A stretch of 7,935 nt of DNA, from NCBI GenBank assembly GCA_026989995.1, contig JALSIO010000801.1:1-7935 (forward strand). The letters are read 5' to 3'. Numbering within the stretch: the stretch's first letter is position 1; the number at the start of each line of letters is the position of its first letter. Both the position numbers and the translations under genes were made by a program. This document shows, piece after piece, positions 6,393 to 7,935 of the stretch. This DNA is from Myxococcales bacterium (lineage in GTDB: Bacteria; Myxococcota_A; UBA9160; JALSIO01). The notes below the pieces were generated by a model, which saw only the letters and a program-made list of their open reading frames with translations, had not been told where the DNA came from and did not search any database.

Positions 6393-7468
6393 GGCGTGTC
6401 CACCGGCAGGTCGAGGGCCGCGAGGGCCCGCCGGAGCAGTGCTCCGGAGGGGAGCCGCGCGAGCGCGGCGGGTGGGAGCCACCGGTGGGAAGCGTAGCCG
6501 AGCCGGCGGACGCGCCCGGGGGCGGCCTCCGCCCGGAAGAGGCGCAGGCGGAGCCGCTGGTGGGTGAAGACGTGCTCGACGGATCCCGCCTCCTCCACCC
6601 GCCGGAGCTCGAGGGCGAGCCCCTCGCGGATCCGGCGCCGAAGGGCGAGCGCGGGCTCCTCCCCACGGCGCAGCGGGCCGCCGGGGAGGTCCCACAGCCC
6701 TCCGAGGATGCCGCGCTCGGGCCGCCGGACGGCGAGCACCCGCGCGCCGCGCCGGACGAGCGCCGCCACGGCCTCCACGGCCCGGGGTGGGCGCCGGGGG
6801 GTGCGGCGGGGCAGCTCCTCGACACGGCCCGCGGCACGGGCGCGGCAACCTCGGGCCAGGGGGCAGCGGGGGCAGGCCGGTGCGGCCGGCGTGCACACGG
6901 TGGCACCGAGCTCCATGAGCGCCTGGTTGAGATCGCCGGGGCGGGGGCCGCGGGCGAGTGCCGCGGCCTCCTCCCACAGGCGCCGGCGTCCTGCTGCGGT
7001 GTCGACCGGCTCCTCCATCCCGCGGAGCCGCGCGAGCACCCGGGCCACGTTGCCGTCGAGTACGGGTTCGGGACGGTCGAAGGCGATGGAGGCCACCGCC
7101 CCCGCGGTGTAGCGGCCCACGCCCGGGAGCGCGCGGAGGGCCGCTGGATCCTCCGGGAGCCGACCGGCGTGCCGCTCCACGAGCGCCCGGGCCGCGGCCT
7201 GCAGGTGCCGGGCGCGCCGGTAGTAGCCGAGGCCCGACCACACCGCCATCACCTCGTCGGGATCCGCGTCCGCCAGCGTGGCCACGTCCGGGAAGCGGCT
7301 CAGAAAGCGGTGGTAGTAGGGGATCACCGTCTCGACGCGCGTCTGCTGCAGCATCGACTCGGAGATCCAGATGGCATAGGGATCCCGGGTGCGGCGCCAG
7401 GGGAGATCCCTCGCGTGGTGCTCGTACCAGCGGAGAAGCGCGCGCCGCTCCTGCACCGGACCGCTCAC
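6278..7468 (-). CDS. mutY: A/G-specific adenine DNA glycosylase MutY
   Basis: A 396-residue protein that removes adenine mispaired with 8-oxoguanine. The catalytic domain aligns with E. coli MutY almost without gaps: Glu37 in ISESMLQQT, Tyr82 in GLGYY, the helix-hairpin-helix LPGVGRYTAGA (114-124), and Asp138 in LDGNV. The [4Fe-4S] cysteines C192, C199, C202 and C208 fall at the E. coli positions (C-x6-C-x2-C-x5-C). The C-terminal NUDIX-like 8-oxoG recognition domain includes GLWDLPGG (257-264) and FTH (301-303). About 40 residues beyond the usual end form a basic, Ser/Arg-rich tail encoded where the Smr gene overlaps. The start is GTG 7468, giving the expected N terminus; no good Shine-Dalgarno is visible. 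It lies 46 bp downstream of the M23 gene and probably shares its transcript. Confidence 0.96.
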   Translation of the reverse strand: MSGPVQERRALLRWYEHHARDLPWRRTRDPYAIWISESMLQQTRVETVIPYYHRFLSRFPDVATLADADPDEVMAVWSGLGYYRRARHLQAAARALVERHAGRLPEDPAALRALPGVGRYTAGAVASIAFDRPEPVLDGNVARVLARLRGMEEPVDTAAGRRRLWEEAAALARGPRPGDLNQALMELGATVCTPAAPACPRCPLARGCRARAAGRVEELPRRTPRRPPRAVEAVAALVRRGARVLAVRRPERGILGGLWDLPGGPLRRGEEPALALRRRIREGLALELRRVEEAGSVEHVFTHQRLRLRLFRAEAAPGRVRRLGYASHRWLPPAALARLPSGALLRRALAALDLPVDTPWATKSDREAERAGRSGRTTGSARRPSETRTARRASPS

Positions 7469-7514
7469 GGGCGCACCGGGCCCCGGCGCCCGGCGGTTGT
7501 GGCCGCGGCGCGCC

Positions 7515-7935
7515 TCACCGGGCCTCCGGTGCGTCTCCCGCCGCCGGCGGGGCGAGCCGGCTCTCGACGTGCTCCCGCACCCACTTCGGATCCCACCACT
7601 CCACGGGGTCCACGTACACCCCGCCCACGAGGATCGCGAAGTGGAGGTGGTCGCCGCCGGCGAGCCCGGTGGCTCCGGAAAGCCCGAGGATGGTCCCCTT
7701 GGCCACGTCCTCGCCGGCTCTCACGTCGATCCGGGAGAGGTGGCCGTAGAGGCTCGTGAGTCCGAGGCCGTGGTCGAGGATGACGCACCGCCCGTAGATG
7801 CCGAGGTCCCCGGCGAAGAGCACCCGCCCGTGGTTGGCGGCGGGCACGGGCGCGGCCGCGGTGGCGGCGAGGTCGTAGCCGAAGTGGGTGGCCCGCGAGA
7901 CGGGCTCGCCGTCTACGACATAGGTGCGCTCCTCG
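7515..7935 (-). CDS. M23 (LytM/lysostaphin) family metallopeptidase, C-terminal part
   Basis: 139 residues are visible, and the gene's 5' end lies beyond the right edge. The visible part is nearly the whole catalytic domain of a peptidoglycan endopeptidase. It shows the zinc site HFGYD (H17 and D21 of the visible part), SLYGHLS (H65, catalytic) and GGDHLHFAI (H96 and H98, the second a zinc ligand). All four catalytic or ligand positions are intact, which favours an active enzyme over the degenerate EnvC/NlpD-type activators. The usual place of action is the periplasm, so a signal peptide or membrane anchor is expected in the missing N terminus. The domain ends with a short WW-containing tail (VEWWDPKWV). 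It is the most upstream gene seen in the block leading to mutY, Smr and aroC. Internal GTGs are present, but the frame runs on to the window edge with conserved residues before them, so they are not the start. Confidence 0.9.
   Translation of the reverse strand, partial: EERTYVVDGEPVSRATHFGYDLAATAAAPVPAANHGRVLFAGDLGIYGRCVILDHGLGLTSLYGHLSRIDVRAGEDVAKGTILGLSGATGLAGGDHLHFAILVGGVYVDPVEWWDPKWVREHVESRLAPPAAGDAPEAR

Noticed and set aside
4278..6497. 739-codon + strand open frame opposite aroC, Smr and mutY
   Set aside because: Antisense to genes with intact catalytic motifs; low-complexity Arg/Ala/Gly composition typical of a shadow frame in GC-rich DNA.
4573..6906. 777-codon - strand open frame overlapping aroC, Smr and mutY in another frame
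   Set aside because: Same strand but different frame from three recognised genes; Pro/Arg/Gly-rich with no motif.
6393..7241. Upstream extension of the Smr frame through mutY
   Set aside because: The frame is open but translates to low-complexity Arg/Pro sequence antiphase to MutY catalytic motifs; the ATG at 6392 is the sensible start.
1..7935. Search for CRISPR arrays, transposon ends, tRNA, rRNA, tandem repeats or a defence/biosynthetic island
   Set aside because: No repeated spacer-like units, transposase motifs, cloverleaf candidates or atypical composition were seen; the gene content is mainly housekeeping.

Overview
This is a very GC-rich (roughly 70%), densely packed stretch of bacterial chromosome. 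It holds nine protein genes plus one broken gene, arranged in four strand blocks. Gene content is mostly housekeeping: chorismate synthase, MutY, an Smr-domain protein, a sirohydrochlorin chelatase and a CinA-type domain. I see no plasmid, phage, insertion-sequence, CRISPR, tRNA or rRNA signature. Long third-codon-position-GC open frames and the mix of families suggest a high-GC proteobacterium or a relative (for example Chromatiales/Ectothiorhodospiraceae or a former deltaproteobacterial lineage). This placement is inference only.

Layout. (1) Positions 1-2647, + strand: the 3' part of a thiamine-diphosphate 2-keto acid decarboxylase, overlapped by 8 bp by a gamma-glutamyltransferase gene that is clearly broken. 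It has a one-base frameshift near 2182 and an internal deletion near 2338-2350 that removed the autoprocessing threonine. (2) Positions 2644-3429, - strand: a small [2Fe-2S] ferredoxin followed by a short CbiX/SirB chelatase. The chelatase and the GGT remnant share one palindromic CTAG as both stop codons. (3) Positions 3512-4677, + strand: a stand-alone CinA-type MoCF domain protein, translationally coupled (ATGA) to a four-helix, histidine-rich DUF4079-like membrane protein. (4) Positions 4692-7935, - strand: M23 peptidase (cut by the right edge), mutY, an Smr-domain protein overlapping mutY by 115 bp, and aroC, probably one transcript.

How they fit together. The ferredoxin/chelatase pair points to siroheme or related tetrapyrrole iron insertion. 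The 82-bp divergent region between 3430 and 3511 probably carries the promoters for blocks 2 and 3, and both candidate -10 elements sit so close to the start codons that the transcripts may be leaderless. Block 4 mixes envelope remodelling, 8-oxoG:A repair, a possible Smr nuclease and the last shikimate step, with no obvious shared pathway.

I did not find a convincing new multi-gene system. The most informative observations are the mechanism of GGT inactivation, the histidine-rich membrane protein coupled to a CinA domain, and the ferredoxin-chelatase pairing.
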